Shown here piece after piece: positions 44,775 to 55,749 of a DNA stretch of 64,000 bases. The notes beneath the pieces are model-generated. The model saw only the letters and a program-made list of their open reading frames with translations, had not been told where the DNA came from and ran no database searches. The translations under genes and the position numbers were made by a program. The number at the start of each line of letters is the position of its first letter. Within the stretch, counting starts at the first letter, position 1. The stretch is from Reticulitermes speratus. Lineage: Eukaryota > Arthropoda > Insecta > Blattodea > Rhinotermitidae. The stretch spans positions 14,269,521 through 14,333,520 of the forward strand of contig JAJKFL010000042.1 of NCBI GenBank assembly GCA_021186555.1, written 5' to 3'.

Positions 44775-44990
44775 TTAAACGCTTAAAACCAAATGGTAAC
44801 TATACCCACCATCTGTTGACAGATTAAAAATCCTGAATTTTCCCACACAGTGTATGAATTTGTTTCACATGATGCTCACAACAAACATAGATTATTTTCT
44901 AATATATCAGTACCCGATTGGCCATTATGGTGGAGACGGACTCTGTTCTCTGTGAGGTACGATTTGACTATGTTTTAGACGAATTTCATT
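44775..44990 (+). mobile_element. TTAA-type MITE, subfamily 2
   Basis: TTAA, ACGCTTAAAACC, TTTTCCCACACAGTGTATG and CTGTGAGGTACGATTTGAC follow the family order but share special sequence with the 48.4 kb copy (TCTGTGAGG or CCTCATAGA instead of CGCGGTACG). That suggests a subfamily. Confidence 0.45.
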
Positions 44991-45151
44991 CCTGCGGACT
45001 TTGTTTTAATATGGCGGTAGACCTTGGGTTCGACAACAACGGAAAGTTTGTTGAACAGCTGAATACCCATAAGCTATTGAAGGAAGATACTTGAAGCTTC
45101 CTGCCTAGAAGTTACGAGTAGCTGAAAAAGAAATAAGAAAGTATTAGAACG

Positions 45152-45463
45152 CTCGATAATGAACACTTTAATATTCCGTTCAACACAAGTATGTGTCTTT
45201 CATTAAGAACAGCTATGTGTTTCGGTTTTAACAGACTATCGTTATGTATCAATACAATGTTTTAAACCAAGGTAAAAGTATAATACATAGGACTATAGAA
45301 TTCACCATATGAAATATAGTGAATTCCTTATGTATTACATATTTATTTTGGTTTAAAACATTATATTGATAGCCTGAAGGTCTTTTGAGACCGAAACATG
45401 TAGCTGTTTTAAAATAAAAGACACAATTATATTGGACGGAATGTAAAAGTGTTCATTATTGAG
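45152..45463. mobile_element. 312-bp terminal-inverted-repeat/foldback element
   Basis: The ends CTCGATAATGAACACTTTAA and AAAGTGTTCATTATTGAG are inverted. A second inverted pair lies inside (GTATAATACATAGG/CCTTATGTATTACA, then GAATTCACCATATG/ATATAGTGAATTC). The right arm has a hammerhead-like module at 45371-45405 with an AGC/GCT stem I and a perfect GGTCT/AGACC stem II. The left arm has a decayed copy. Confidence 0.75.
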
Positions 45464-45469
45464 CCTTCT

Positions 45470-45980
45470 AGAAACACAATGGGATGATCTCGATTAAATT
45501 AAATTAGATGTTAGAGTATAGAAGAACGTAGAAAGTAAAGCTTAACCGCAGTTTGTACTTGTAATAATGTCTGAAATGAAAAAAGCATTCTTAGCATTCG
45601 TCCGTTTATTATGTTACGTTATTTCAATTCCACTCTGAACCGAAGCGTATGTGGGGCGGAGAGTTGCACATTTTGCTTCCTTTAGGGAGCAGACAAGCTT
45701 ACAACATTTCCCACTCCTAATACCTTACAGTATACAGTTGCTGACATAAAGTGTTTCGGTCATTTTGTTGGAAATCACAGACCACTTAGTCCACAAAATA
45801 TAAAAAAGTTAATGTTAGCTTACACGACCTCTTTACGCCACTTCGTAGTGTAAATTTACATGACCAGGAATAATAGCCAGTTCAGTAACTTTTAGCCAAT
45901 TTTCTCTGAATTGCTTTTGAATTTTTCTGACTAGAGTGGACGAATTTTTTATTTTGAGCATCAGGGTGCCTAAAATAAAG
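45470..45980. other. Unassigned sequence
   Basis: No gene recognised. Confidence 0.3.
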
Positions 45981-45984
45981 AATA

Positions 45985-46018
45985 TGTTTCGGAGATTGGA
46001 TTTCCTTTCATCTTCAGG
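45985..46018 (-). other. Hammerhead-like module, degenerate
   Basis: On the minus strand: CTGAAGA, TGAAAGGAAATCC, CTCCGAAACA. It is the same box order, with weak stem pairing. Confidence 0.3.
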
Positions 46019-46029
46019 TAAATGGCTCC

Positions 46030-47010
46030 TTAATTATGGTCTTGTGCCTGGTCGATTGTTTTCTATCCTTTTCACATAACGGTATAGCGGCTTAGTATTT
46101 CTTTATTTTGTTAGGCATCTCCTCTTGATTCGATTTATCACTAGGCGCTCTGCCTTCGCAGGACAACAAAGAGGACAAGGAAAATGTGGAAATGTCTTGT
46201 AGTCACTGAGGTTTATTTGAGTCGAAACACAATAAAACGGCTGTATTTACAGCCAGTCGGCGGGCAGAAATGTGGAAAACCCACTACGTCACCGGACTAG
46301 CCGTGAAAAAGAGTGGTAACCTGTCCAGAAGTCTCTATAATCAACAAACATTCTGCACTATTTATGCGTTCGCAATGTTAATATTGTTGTAGTAACTTCC
46401 AGGAATAACCCCTATTGTGCCTCTGGTTCGACAAAAATAAGAGATTCTATCCTCAAATACGTTTGAGTGATTTTCAGAATTTGCAATAATTTGTTGCTGT
46501 ATCCCGTATCCTGTTTAAACATGAATGGAACTGACCGACTGTACGATCGTACAAAATGTTGCTCCTTAAAATCAGAAGTTATAAAATTATGGCACTTTTA
46601 GATTAATTTTATAAAGTGCATTCCTTTGTAACAATTAACTGATACAGGCCTTTATGAAACACAATTACATTTACTTATTTTGTAACAATTGTGTAACAAT
46701 AAGTACAGTTGCAAATAACATTTACATTTTTAATTCATTCTTATATTTCTATACAATGCTTAATGATAACTCTCTGAGCCGAAACATGTATTGACAATAT
46801 ATTTTTAAACATTAAATAAATTTATCTTTGATGGTGGTCTTAATCAATTAATAGGCAACTTTTGATCTGTTTTTATGACGACTTGCAGGCAAGAGATGTG
46901 AAATATATGTGCTATGTGCTGAAAGCAAAGTAAAATCTGCCTTTGTTAGATAGTGTCAAACCACATACACATTTTCTTACATATTTAATTACTGGGAACA
47001 TGTATGGGTC
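46030..47010. other. Unassigned, with one GAAACATGTA fragment
   Basis: CTCTGAGCCGAAACATGTATTG at 46771-46792 carries only the 3' half of the hammerhead-like module. The remaining sequence is unassigned. Confidence 0.35.
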
Positions 47011-47014
47011 TGGA

Positions 47015-47450
47015 AGCAAATCATCTCTTCAGGGGCCCACTTAAGTGGGTACGGGAAGTGGCAGTCCCAAGGTACACGAGATATCCGGCGTCCGGGGGAT
47101 ATAATCGGACCGCCCTGTCTCAAGGGTACACAAATACGTAAGCCTGGTCTCCAGATTAGGGGTTGGGCTTGAGGCTGACAACCTCACCCCATAAAAAGAC
47201 TACTGTTTAGAATCTTATAAGAAGAAGCGCCGGGCGGATTACTGGGCAACGACATGGATATTGTGAAAGGGACTTAATACTGGGCACGTGGAATGTACTT
47301 TCACTTTATATGTTGTGAATAATGACAAGAGAAGGGCGGGCGTTAGAAACTGGAGGATAGACGCTGAAGATAGACATGGTTGGCGGAGGATCCCAAAAGA
47401 GGCCAAGGCCCACTTAGGACTGTAGTACCGCTGATAATGATGATGATAAA
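47015..47450 (+). pseudogene. Internally deleted LINE (5' part joined to 3' end)
   Basis: The left half is a GC-richer 5' region (CAGGGGCCCACTTAAGTGGG, GGCTGACAACCTCACCCC) running into the start of an endonuclease frame (GGCACGTGGAATGTACTTTC, compare TWNV-LS near the start of AP-endonuclease domains). At about 47325 it jumps to a C-terminal coding end, N-WRIDAEDRHGWRR with AKAHLGL and a stop at 47423. A GATGATGAT-type simple tail follows. Most of the endonuclease and all of the RT are missing. The tail is of a different family from the 55.25 kb LINE. Confidence 0.6.
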
Positions 47451-47454
47451 ATCA

Positions 47455-48140
47455 AATTGTGACCGTTAAAGGGGATTGAACCCAAACCTCTGCCACTTTA
47501 TGGCCACAGAATCGAAACATATGTATTAATGCTCTGTGAGTATGATTTCATTTCTTAGATGTAGCACTGAGTATTAGTAAAACTTCTTCCCCCGTGACTT
47601 ATAGTTCCTCTGAATTTATTCCTCCAACTTTTTACTTTTATCTCCTTTTTCATCCCCCATTTTCTTACCTCTATTGCTTCTACACCCTTTTCTCTAATTT
47701 ATTTTTATGCCTTCTTTTCTTATCACTCCTTTATCTCATCCTACAGTTACCGTAGCTGCAAGGTACGTGTAAAGTTGTGTCCATAAAGACACTCGCTCTT
47801 CTTAGTCGAACAAAAACTCGCAGTTTTGCAATCGTGTGGTAAGTTGCTGCTTTAATCTTAATAAATGATAAATACGTTTGGCTTAAGGATACAGAATATT
47901 ATTGATGTTCAGACATTAAACCAACCAAAACATTTTCGGATTGTCTTCTATCATATAGACAAATTCTATTATAAAAACTTGTGTTTGTCCTACCTGTAGG
48001 TAAGAACGGGTGAGGGTGTGTGCTGTTCAAACTGTAAACTGATTATACGAAATGAAAGCATGACGTGAGAACTGCTCAGCTGTTGTTCTGAATCGAAAAT
48101 TGAAGGCACAAACCCATGTTTCTATATTGGTGGGAAATTC
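47455..48140. other. Unassigned sequence
   Basis: A CT-rich stretch lies at 47590-47745. No gene. Confidence 0.3.
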
Positions 48141-48141
48141 C

Positions 48142-48165
48142 TTTTTTTTTTTTTTTTTTTTTTTT
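48142..48165. repeat. Poly-T run (24)
   Basis: An uninterrupted run of 24 T. It could be the inverted A-tail of a minus-strand retroposon whose body I cannot identify to the right. Confidence 0.95.
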
Positions 48166-48425
48166 CCAAAACATAGTTTCACCGTTGTAGATTATATTAA
48201 ACAACGAACTTTTCTTCTTGAAAAGCTTATATTACAAGGCAGTCAAGGAATTCCACTTTTTTACTTCACCTGAATTTTTATTTGCATTTATAAAAATCGT
48301 CCATTGGTTTCAGTTTACTCTATCAAATGGTCTAAGGTAACAGCGCCTGTTTTTAGAAATTATGTTCTATTTCCTAAAAAAACTAAAACTTCTTGTATTT
48401 AGTTGTTGTGAATTTTATTGAGACC

Positions 48426-48645
48426 TTAACGATTTGAAGAGTAAAATTAATCTACATTATATGTAAATACTCAGTTCGTACCTCATAGAGAACATTGTGT
48501 TCGCCAGAAAAACGTATTAGTGAATGCTGCGTGGCGAATACTGATTGTTTATTGTGAGAATTATATGGAAAACATAACTTAACTGTGTGGGGAAAATTCC
48601 GAGTTTTAGTGTTAAACCTTGGCGGTATGTGGAGTCATCATTATG
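48426..48645 (-). mobile_element. TTAA-type MITE, subfamily 2
   Basis: It begins with TTAACGATTTGAAGAG. It contains CAGTTCGTACCTCATAGAGA and GTGTGGGGAAAATTCCGAG, the reverse of sequence in the 44.8 kb copy. The right end is uncertain. Confidence 0.45.
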
Positions 48646-48649
48646 CTTC

Positions 48650-49115
48650 TAAAGATACACAGTGTTTATTATATATGTCGCCTGCTGTAACATCGGACGA
48701 CCTTGTGTTCTGACCATACAATATGTGGATGTTTCTTGTGATTATCAGAATAAAAGCCGAGTATTTCTGTAACAGATTTGTCGTTGTGAAGGAGAAAGAG
48801 TGAGTTTTCTGTGAGACAGTGACTGAAGTTTTAATAATCAGATGAATTTCAAGCAAAAGAAGTTAAAGTAAATGAATTCCGGGAAGAGTGCCGTGCATTT
48901 AATTCTTGTATGCGAATGAATATTTCTGACTGATGTTTGAGAAACGCGTACTTATAAGTTTTGAAATGCTACAGTCACTGATTTCAGGGACTACTGAGAC
49001 AATTTAACAAATGCGCTAATCATTTAGAAAGCGTTTGTAAATAAATGTAGGCTACTAAGTTTAATGTTTTCAGTTGGAATACTTCCTTCTTCCTAAAACC
49101 TGTACCATAATTAAA
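48650..49115. other. Unassigned sequence
   Basis: No gene recognised. Confidence 0.3.
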
Positions 49116-49120
49116 GAATA

Positions 49121-49481
49121 ACAATAACAGGCTAGCACAACTTGCATATTTGTAACAGGTTCATATTTTTTATTTTCATACAAGCCATCATCAGGCTGTA
49201 CAGTAATTTAAAAATTCAATGTACATGTTGTATAATGAATCTTTAAATTACTATACAGCTTGATGATGGCTTATATGAACTTGTATATTTTAAACAACTA
49301 GGCCTACGTATTTTGGCTTTACATATAAGCCATTATCAGGCTGTACAATAATGTAAAGCTTCAATATACAACATGTATATTGAGTTTTTAAATAACTGTA
49401 CAGCCTGATGATGGTTGATATGAAAAGTCGAAACACGTAGCTGAAACTTTAAATGTACAATTTATGCTAGACTGTTATTGT
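49121..49481. mobile_element. 361-bp element with nested inverted repeats
   Basis: The outer ends ACAATAACAGGCTAGCA and TGCTAGACTGTTATTGT are inverted with one mismatch. Between them lie two successive internal palindromes, about 49180-49283 and 49320-49425, each with a CATCATCAGGCTGTACAGTA-like left arm and a GCCTGATGATGG-like right arm. Four copies of the CTGATGATGG box are therefore packed into one element, and the last belongs to a complete module. Confidence 0.75.
49401..49443 (+). ncRNA. Hammerhead-like motif
   Basis: CAGC (49401-49404), CTGATGA (49405-49411), a weak stem II, GAAA (49430-49433), CACG, TA, GCTG (49440-49443). CAGC and GCTG form a four-base-pair stem I whose sequence differs from the 38.4 kb copy (ACTCC/GGAGT) while pairing is kept. 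Stem II is not convincing. Confidence 0.4.
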
Positions 49482-49484
49482 TTA

Positions 49485-49930
49485 TGTATAAATGTTCAGC
49501 GGGTTGAAGGACGTAAAGACAATTGTACTGCGATTAATTACTTCTTGATATGCCTGCTGTGTCTATACTTAAATTTGTATGTCGATAGCAATAGAAAGCA
49601 AATTGTTTCACTCTCTTTGCCTTAGTTTAAAACGGGCAGAAAGATTATTTATACTGTGCAAATTTTCATTTTATCGACATTCACACGAGAAGTCTGAGAT
49701 TGACATTTGCTTCATGGTTTAATATCCGGGATCTCTCTTGTGTTATATCGCACAGTAGGCCAACCGCTCTCTGTCTGCCATGCGACAGGTGGTGGCTGAT
49801 TTCAGCTGCCGTGGTGTTATAGGTAGCCTCAGATGCATATTAAACACTGTCCGAGGGCTTACGTTAAGCTTATGGAAGGTTAGAGCTTTTAGCCTTTGGA
49901 TACACGCACTCGGTCCAGTGTTTATATAGA
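49485..49930. other. Unassigned sequence
   Basis: No gene recognised. It lies just 3' (minus sense) of the candidate exon. Confidence 0.3.
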
Positions 49931-49937
49931 GGAAGTG

Positions 49938-50272
49938 CTATTGGTTATAACAGGGACAAACCCTGAGATGAAATTGGCTTATTGACACAGGGTTGTACAG
50001 CTGCAGGTGCTCAGTGAAATCAACTGCAGAGGATTCTGTTATTCGATTAGGTGGTCTGACAGTTACACCGGCAAAACTGGTGAACTGACGAGAGTTGGTT
50101 TCCGTGATTACAGGTTTCAGCATTTGTGTGTCGAACAGTCTTTCGAATTGAAATTCTTTTGTATTTTGACGTGTGTTTAATTTGGACAGTATTTCGAATG
50201 TTTGTCGAACATGTGAAGCTATTTGCGTAGACTTTTCAGCAAGATTGTCAGAGGCACTCAATGTAAGGGCAT
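49938..50272 (-). CDS. Candidate protein-coding exon, minus strand, product unknown
   Basis: A minus-strand frame runs from 50272 to a TAG at 49938-49940, about 110 codons with balanced composition and no repeat character. Directly upstream on the minus strand is a strong 3' splice-site-like sequence: a run of T (CTGTCTTTTTTTTTTAC) followed by TACAG, exon beginning at 50272. The first complete codons then read ALTLSASDNLAEKS, implying an intron in phase 1. There is no ATG at the start, which fits an internal or terminal exon. A possible 5' splice site, AGG/GTTTGT, lies near 49968, or the TAG is the true end. I do not recognise the protein. It could also be a chance frame or part of an unknown repeat. 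Confidence 0.35.
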
Positions 50273-50289
50273 CTGTAGTAAAAAAAAAA

Positions 50290-50400
50290 GACAGGAATAC
50301 TTAAAATACTTTTTCATTTCCACTCATTTCCACATTCTACATACAACACAGTCATCGGTGATACTATAATACTGTAACCAATTGCACAATTAAGCTCACT
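50290..50400. other. A-run and unassigned sequence
   Basis: An A-run at 50280-50290 lies between the candidate acceptor and unassigned sequence. Confidence 0.4.
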
Positions 50401-50403
50401 GGA

Positions 50404-50574
50404 TTAATCCTTTAGTGACCCTGGGGTTTAAATCCCGACTACTGTCTAGGACTAAAGGGTTTTTAAATTTATATTAACCTTAAGTGCATTCGCGACCTAC
50501 GGTGCACCGTGGCCGGAGGCATGTGAAGAATTAAAGGTCCGTACAGTGCACCGAGGCCGACATTAAAGGGTTAA
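50404..50574. mobile_element. TTAA-flanked MITE, second family
   Basis: TTAA at 50404-50407 and 50571-50574. The ends TCCTTTAGTGACCCTGG and CCCTTTAATGTCGGCC (reverse of the right end) are imperfect inverted repeats. The interior has a duplicated GTGCACCGTGGCCGG/GTGCACCGAGGCCG motif. The piggyBac-like plan is the same as in the other TTAA family, but the sequence is different. Confidence 0.5.
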
Positions 50575-50579
50575 CAGCA

Positions 50580-50990
50580 TGCGAAAGGTATGTCTGTGTT
50601 TATTTGCATGCGATATCAAAACGCACTGGACGTTATTTCAATCACTGTACCCGTCGGGAAAGAGCCATAGGTTCTCACTGCATAGGGCTGAAAGTCAGGT
50701 AAGGACATGGTGATGACAGAAATACCTGTTCGAGGTTTTGGCCCATGAACTGTATCACTGAACTGTACTTACATCTTAGACTACATGCATTATGGGCGTA
50801 AGTTTTGGTACCGCAAGTGGGGGCTGAGTTGGTAGCACTGCTGATTTGTGTTTGATAGCTGTAGAGTTCAAATATCAGGTAAGAGAATGACTACCATGAA
50901 TATCCCTTTTGTTGTGGATACCAGAAGACATTCCAGGAAAATACATGAAGAGTGTCTGTAAAGGGCATAGCCATTTCCTTTCTTCTTTCT
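50580..50990 (+). mobile_element. Possible tRNA-headed SINE
   Basis: GGGGCTGAGTTGGTAGCACT followed by GTAGAGTTCAAATATCAGG (50817-50880) has tRNA-like A/B-box order. The body continues with GTTGTGGATACCAGAAGACA. The family is unclear. The 62-codon minus frame over it is a shadow. Confidence 0.35.
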
Positions 50991-50994
50991 TTCT

Positions 50995-52725
50995 GTACTA
51001 TCTTGCCATGCGATGCTGTATAATAGAGCTATTGAAAGCATCGATAAATGAACCATGAATAAATAAATATATGTTCATGTGTGGCCTCTTAACCAGACGC
51101 TTGTGCCTGACTTAAGGGTAAATGTTAAAGTTCCCTACAAGCACAGATATGAACAAAGAAATGGAAGTGTTAGGATGTTATTGCAGCCATTGAGCGGATA
51201 TTACATTGTGCTGGGCTTATGCATTCTGTGGAAGAATGTCATGTGAGTGCGTGCAATAAAAATGACTTACAGACACTGCAGCCTTAACAAATACGGTTAT
51301 TGATTTTGTGACCAGATAAGAGTATATGTTATTTGGTAGTTAGCCCATGTCACAAGTTTTGCAACAGAGTGAAACGCACTTTGTGACTTTTAATAGTTCC
51401 GTAAGGCCACAGACATGAAGACTTGACTGAAGTGAGACCGGTAGACCGCATTATTTATGTAAATAAGGTGGATGAAAGTGATGTTACGTTTTCGCTGTGT
51501 TGATGTGTTGAGGCTCTTCATTCGAACCTAGCTTCTCTCTCGTCGTGAGCTAGTATACATATTTGTCTGTTTGAAAATATTCGGAGTTGTCACCTTATGA
51601 CATCGACAGTTTCTTATGGGGGTTTGACAGGGTATGTCCCACTCATAAATAACCACTCGCTGAACCTAAGTAGGAAATTTTTGCAAGATTAAAAGTAAAA
51701 TATAACGTGTAATATAAAGGTGATTAACGTATGACGTGATATCAGAACTTTCTGTATATACTCGTACATACATACATACATACATACATACACATGAACT
51801 TAGGCTGCAAGTTTCCTGTAAGTAGTACACATGAACGAAACATGTAATGTTTTCAACTTAGCGAAAGTCAGGCATTGGATTGGAAAATGAAAATTGTATG
51901 TAGAAACATATTTATTACTTAAACGTATATAAATAATTGTAAGTTAGGATACCATAATCTGGGTGCATTTAGGCGTAAATAACTCTAGTTGTCAGTAGGG
52001 TATATTCGTATATTGTATTTGAAAGTTATTTTAATTATCGATTTAGATGTCATTGTAATTATAGGCATCTGGTAATACGTTTACAAAGTAAGTTTGTAGT
52101 TTACAGTAGTAAGATTTAGAGCGAAAAAATAAAATTACGGCTGCCACATTTCAGGTGCTCAAATTATTTTATTTCTTATACATGGGTACATGGATGTTGT
52201 GTGTGTCTATTGTAGCGTATAGACACTGTTATTACTTTGTGTTTTCGAAGAAGACGTTTATAATATTGCTGTTTGGGAATTCACCCCTATGGGATAAGAT
52301 TTGTATTGAGTTTTGTAAACCGGCTGGTGGGTAAAAGTTGAGGTCATGAGGGCCCACGGTTTATATGTATTTGTGTATAGGAATACTTTTCTTTTTAAAT
52401 TCAACGTAAAGCTATTAACAAAAATCTCTCACACGAAATACTTCCGGAAAATATTTCAATACTTTTATAGTTTCTAACACTAGTCCTGGAAATAAGAGGC
52501 TAAAGGATGAATGCAAGGTTGGCGTACATATTACGAATAGTTTTACCAAGAAATAAGTTCTTTGATCCTTTATATGGTCGTCATAAGACTGTGTGGCCTT
52601 CACTTCAAAGTCCAGAAACATTACATGAGAGCCACTTCTAGGCCGTACAACACAAGTTTCCACTAGTGCTGTAACTGCAGGTCAGTTGAGGTTTCCCGTA
52701 ATCGTAATATATACACATGTTAATA
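50995..52725. other. Unassigned, with (TACA)n at 51765-51792
   Basis: A seven-unit TACA microsatellite lies at 51765-51792. An 82-codon minus frame at 52415-52663 has no recognisable similarity. No supported gene. Confidence 0.4.
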
Positions 52726-52727
52726 AT

Positions 52728-52935
52728 AGCCGCGGTAACGACTAGGCGACGGACGGATTACTGAGGAATCGGAGTTCTATTCTGGATGCGGATAAGAAAT
52801 TTGTTTCTTATGTACAGCTTTTGGATCGATTCTAGTTCTCAACCTGTCTCCTGTCCGATAGGTACCACACAATCCTTCCAGGGAGTAAAGCCGTCTGAAA
52901 CTCTACTTCCCATCTAAATAGCTTAAGAATTAGTG
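52728..52935 (+). mobile_element. SINE-B copy, degenerate
   Basis: GCCGCGGTAACGACTAGGCG (A-box region), AATCGGAGTTCTATTCTGG (B box, decayed) and CCTTCCAGGGAGTAAAGCCG follow the SINE-B order. Confidence 0.45.
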
Positions 52936-52939
52936 GTCT

Positions 52940-53390
52940 TTTAATATCTAAATTGAGAAATTACTACAAATTTACAAATAAATTAAAGTGTAATGTAACA
53001 AGTGAAATGATGAGAAATGTGAATTTATTCTCTTCTTTAATTAGTCTTCGCGTCTCTTAACACGACAGACAAAGTTAACTAAAATTAGTAACTAATCGTA
53101 AGTTTAAAAATAGAGGACCTACTTTTGGAAGTGTGATTTTATAGAATTCTGAGTAATGTTTACCAGGTAATCAAGGCCAATTTGAATCCGGGGAATGTTA
53201 GGTATTATTCCGTTCAAAATCTTTTTCTTTTCCACGTTTAATATAAAATAGTAAAGATTAAAATACGTAAGAAGTATATACCGTTACTTCTTGTGAAACT
53301 CGTTCTCGCACTTTAAGGGAAGAACACTGGTTAGTAACTTTATTGCATACATACCAAACGGCTTAATATTATGCGTCTTCCTTGCAATTG
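52940..53390. other. Unassigned sequence
   Basis: No gene recognised. Confidence 0.3.
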
Positions 53391-53394
53391 GCAA

Positions 53395-53667
53395 TATACA
53401 GATAAGATTTATTCCAACTTATTACACTGATATACATCAGTATGAAATATAACGTCATTCCAACATGTTTCGGCTGATGCACGTGGCCATTATCAGGGAG
53501 TACACACAAAGGTTTTATTTAGTTAAGAATATTTAGCATTGTCCAAGGTAACAGTAAAATGTATATTCCAAGGTAAATTACAATATCTTCATATGCATTA
53601 GGCAAGGTAAAATATGTAATATATAATATACCAGTGCAATAAGTTGGAATCAATATTTATCTGTATA
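53395..53667. mobile_element. 273-bp TIR element with hammerhead-like module
   Basis: TATACAGATAAGATTTATTC and GAATCAATATTTATCTGTATA are inverted, extending inward through CCAACTTATTACACTGATAT and its mirror. Just inside the left end, on the minus strand, is TCC, CTGATAA, a GGCCACGTG...GCC-type stem II, GAAACATGTT, GGA, with a TCC/GGA stem I. The element has no reading frame. Confidence 0.7.
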
Positions 53668-53816
53668 CCGTACGGCTATTACGATGTATACTTTTGGTCT
53701 GGTCCACTACCTTGCACTTTTTAAAGATTTTTGAGTAGCATGAGCTTTTCGACGCTACCCTACGTCATTGTAAATGTGTACTGGTTTGTCTGTTGGTGTG
53801 ATGTCTTTGGGTGACA

Positions 53817-54165
53817 GTGCCTGTGTAACAAGCACAACCACCCAGATACTTCATGCACGTGCCTGTGCAACAAGGCACAACCACCCAGATACTTCATGCA
53901 CGTGCCTGTGTAACAAGGCACACCACCAGATACTTCATGCACGTGCCTGTGCAACAAGGCACAACCACCAGATACTTCATGCACAGGCACGTGCAAAATG
54001 GCACAACCACACTGATACTTCATGCACAGGCACGTGCAAAATGGCGCAACCACACTGATACTTCATGCACAGGCACGTGCAAAATGGACAACCACACTGA
54101 TACTTCATGCACAGGCACGTGCAAAATGGCACAACCACACTGATACTTCAAGCACAGGCACGGTC
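53817..54165. repeat. 41-43-bp minisatellite in two blocks with an inverted core
   Basis: Eight units each contain GATACTTCATGCAC (the last has an A in place of T). Units 1-4 carry GCACGTGCCTGTGC followed by a CAACAAGG-like stretch. Units 5-8 carry the exact reverse complement, GCACAGGCACGTGC, followed by CAAAATGG. Linked differences (CACCCAGA against CACACTGA) separate the same two blocks. The unit length is not a multiple of three, so the frames of 83-97 codons across it are artefacts. Confidence 0.92.
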
Positions 54166-54299
54166 ACCCGAAGAAACACATCAACAGATACACCAATATA
54201 CATTGACATGACGCAGGATGGTGCTTGGAATGCGCATGCTACTCAAAAATTAGTGACATTTGCAAGGCAGTAGGCTAGAACTATGATGTACGTATATTA

Positions 54300-54700
54300 G
54301 GAACGTCAGAGCTTAGAATGTCGATGAGAATATTTGGTCCTAAGAGAAATTAAGGCAGAATAGAAGGAAAAATGCAGAGTAGGGAGCTTCGTGATTATGC
54401 TTTTCAAGAAAATGTTATTAGGGTGATAAAATGAAGAAGAACGAGATCGGAGGAACTTGTAGCGTGGTAGAGATGAGAAATTAATTCATAACGTTAGTCA
54501 GAAACCTGATGGAAATATACTCTTATATGATAGGATAATATAAGAAGAATCTAGATAAACACAGTGCGGGAATACATATTGACTTCAAGTGAGTCAATGG
54601 CGGGCTTTTGTGAACTCAGTAATAGATCTGTGGGTTTTATAAAAGGCTGTGGATTTCTTTACTAGCTGAATTCCTGTTAGCAACTCCATGCATTTCGTTA
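54300..54700 (+). pseudogene. LINE C-terminus and tail, badly decayed
   Basis: AATATTTGGTCCTAAGAG, GGAGCTTCGTGATTATGC, GAAGAAGAACGAGATCGGAG, CAGAAACCTGATGGAAATA and TCAATGGCGGGCTTTTGTGA occur in the order of the intact copy at 55.25 kb. No frame is open. Confidence 0.6.
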
Positions 54701-54704
54701 GTTA

Positions 54705-55245
54705 CTGATATCTCTTTGTCATTTGAAGCAATTTTACCACAATTTTGGACGTTCAGCCCTCATCTATGATAACTGGAAGCAGCGCCTGACAGTGAGGTTG
54801 GCATTTTAAGAAGGAAGACTCAAGTTCTGCATCCAGCTGTTACAGTCGGAGTCAAACAGTTCATTGCTGAAACTGCCGGACAACTATTCGGAATGCAATG
54901 CCGCAGTTTTAGCAGCCCTGCTGTATGTGTTGTGGGTACGGAGGCTGTCTAAACATTTACTTTGACTTGTTGGCACTGTTTGCTGTGTTGCCATAGCATC
55001 CCATACCAATCACAGCGTTTCTAGCTCCTTGAACCTGCTCTGGTACAAATAGTTTATTCAAAGAACCGATTTTGCTAGCTGTTAGTTTGTTTAGATTTTA
55101 CTTCATTATGCTGGATTATGGATTATTTAGCAACGCTTCTTACGTATTTATGTAAAGTGAAACAAAAATATCTGTGGTAATTATACAGGGATATTATTTA
55201 TGCCTTCCAAATTTTATCCACCTTTATCTAGAGGTTAAGTCCATA
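54705..55245. other. Unassigned sequence
   Basis: It lies between two LINE tails. No gene recognised. Confidence 0.3.
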
Positions 55246-55249
55246 TATA

Positions 55250-55745
55250 GAAGAAGTTATTTGTGAACTACAGAACTATAGTTTTGCCTGTTGTTTTGTA
55301 TGGGTGTGAGACTTGGTCTCTCACACTGAGGGAGGAACATAGGCTGAGGGTGTTAGAGAATAGGGTGCTGAGGAGGATATTTGGGACTAAGAGGGACGAG
55401 GTAACAGGGGAGTGGAGAAGACTACATAACGAGGAACTTAATGATCTGTACTCATCACCAAATATTATTCGGGTGAACAAATCAAGAAGAATGAGGTGGG
55501 CGGGGTATGTAGCACGTATGGGTGAGGGGAGAGGTGCATACAGGATTTTAGTATCTTCAAGAAGTGGGATTAGGGGGGGGGGCATGGACCGGATTGATAT
55601 GGCTCAGGATAGGGACAGGTGGCGGGCTCTTGTGAGTACGATAATGAACCTTCGGGTTCCATAAAACGCGGGGAATTTCTTGACTAGCTGACGACCAGCT
55701 AGCTTCTCAATAAGGACTCTGCTCCATGGAGTTAGTTACTTTTTT
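55250..55745 (+). pseudogene. LINE reverse-transcriptase C-terminal fragment with open frame
   Basis: The frame at 55263-55664 encodes 133 residues that belong to the region after the RT palm of an AP-endonuclease/RT type LINE: VLYGCETWSL near residue 12, LRVLENRVLRRIFG at about 28-41, RRMRWAGYVARM near 75, and D-DRWRALV-T-MNLRVP at the end. It is followed by a 3' tail with GGTTCCATAAAACGCGGGG and TCTGCTCCATGGAGTTAG. The catalytic RT and endonuclease parts are absent because the copy is 5'-truncated, so it cannot move itself. The open frame indicates this is the youngest of the ten family copies here. A 10-G run at 55572-55581 is an expansion. I place it near RTE-type elements, with moderate certainty. 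Confidence 0.8.
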
Positions 55746-55749
55746 GTGA

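Noticed and set aside
53817-54165. Cluster of CACGTG E-box regulatory sites
   Set aside because: The motif recurs only because the unit is tandemly repeated; no promoter or gene is next to it.
53760-54273. Genes of 83-97 codons over the 43-bp array
   Set aside because: Long frames appear in several frames on both strands because the repeat lacks stops; unit length is not a multiple of three.
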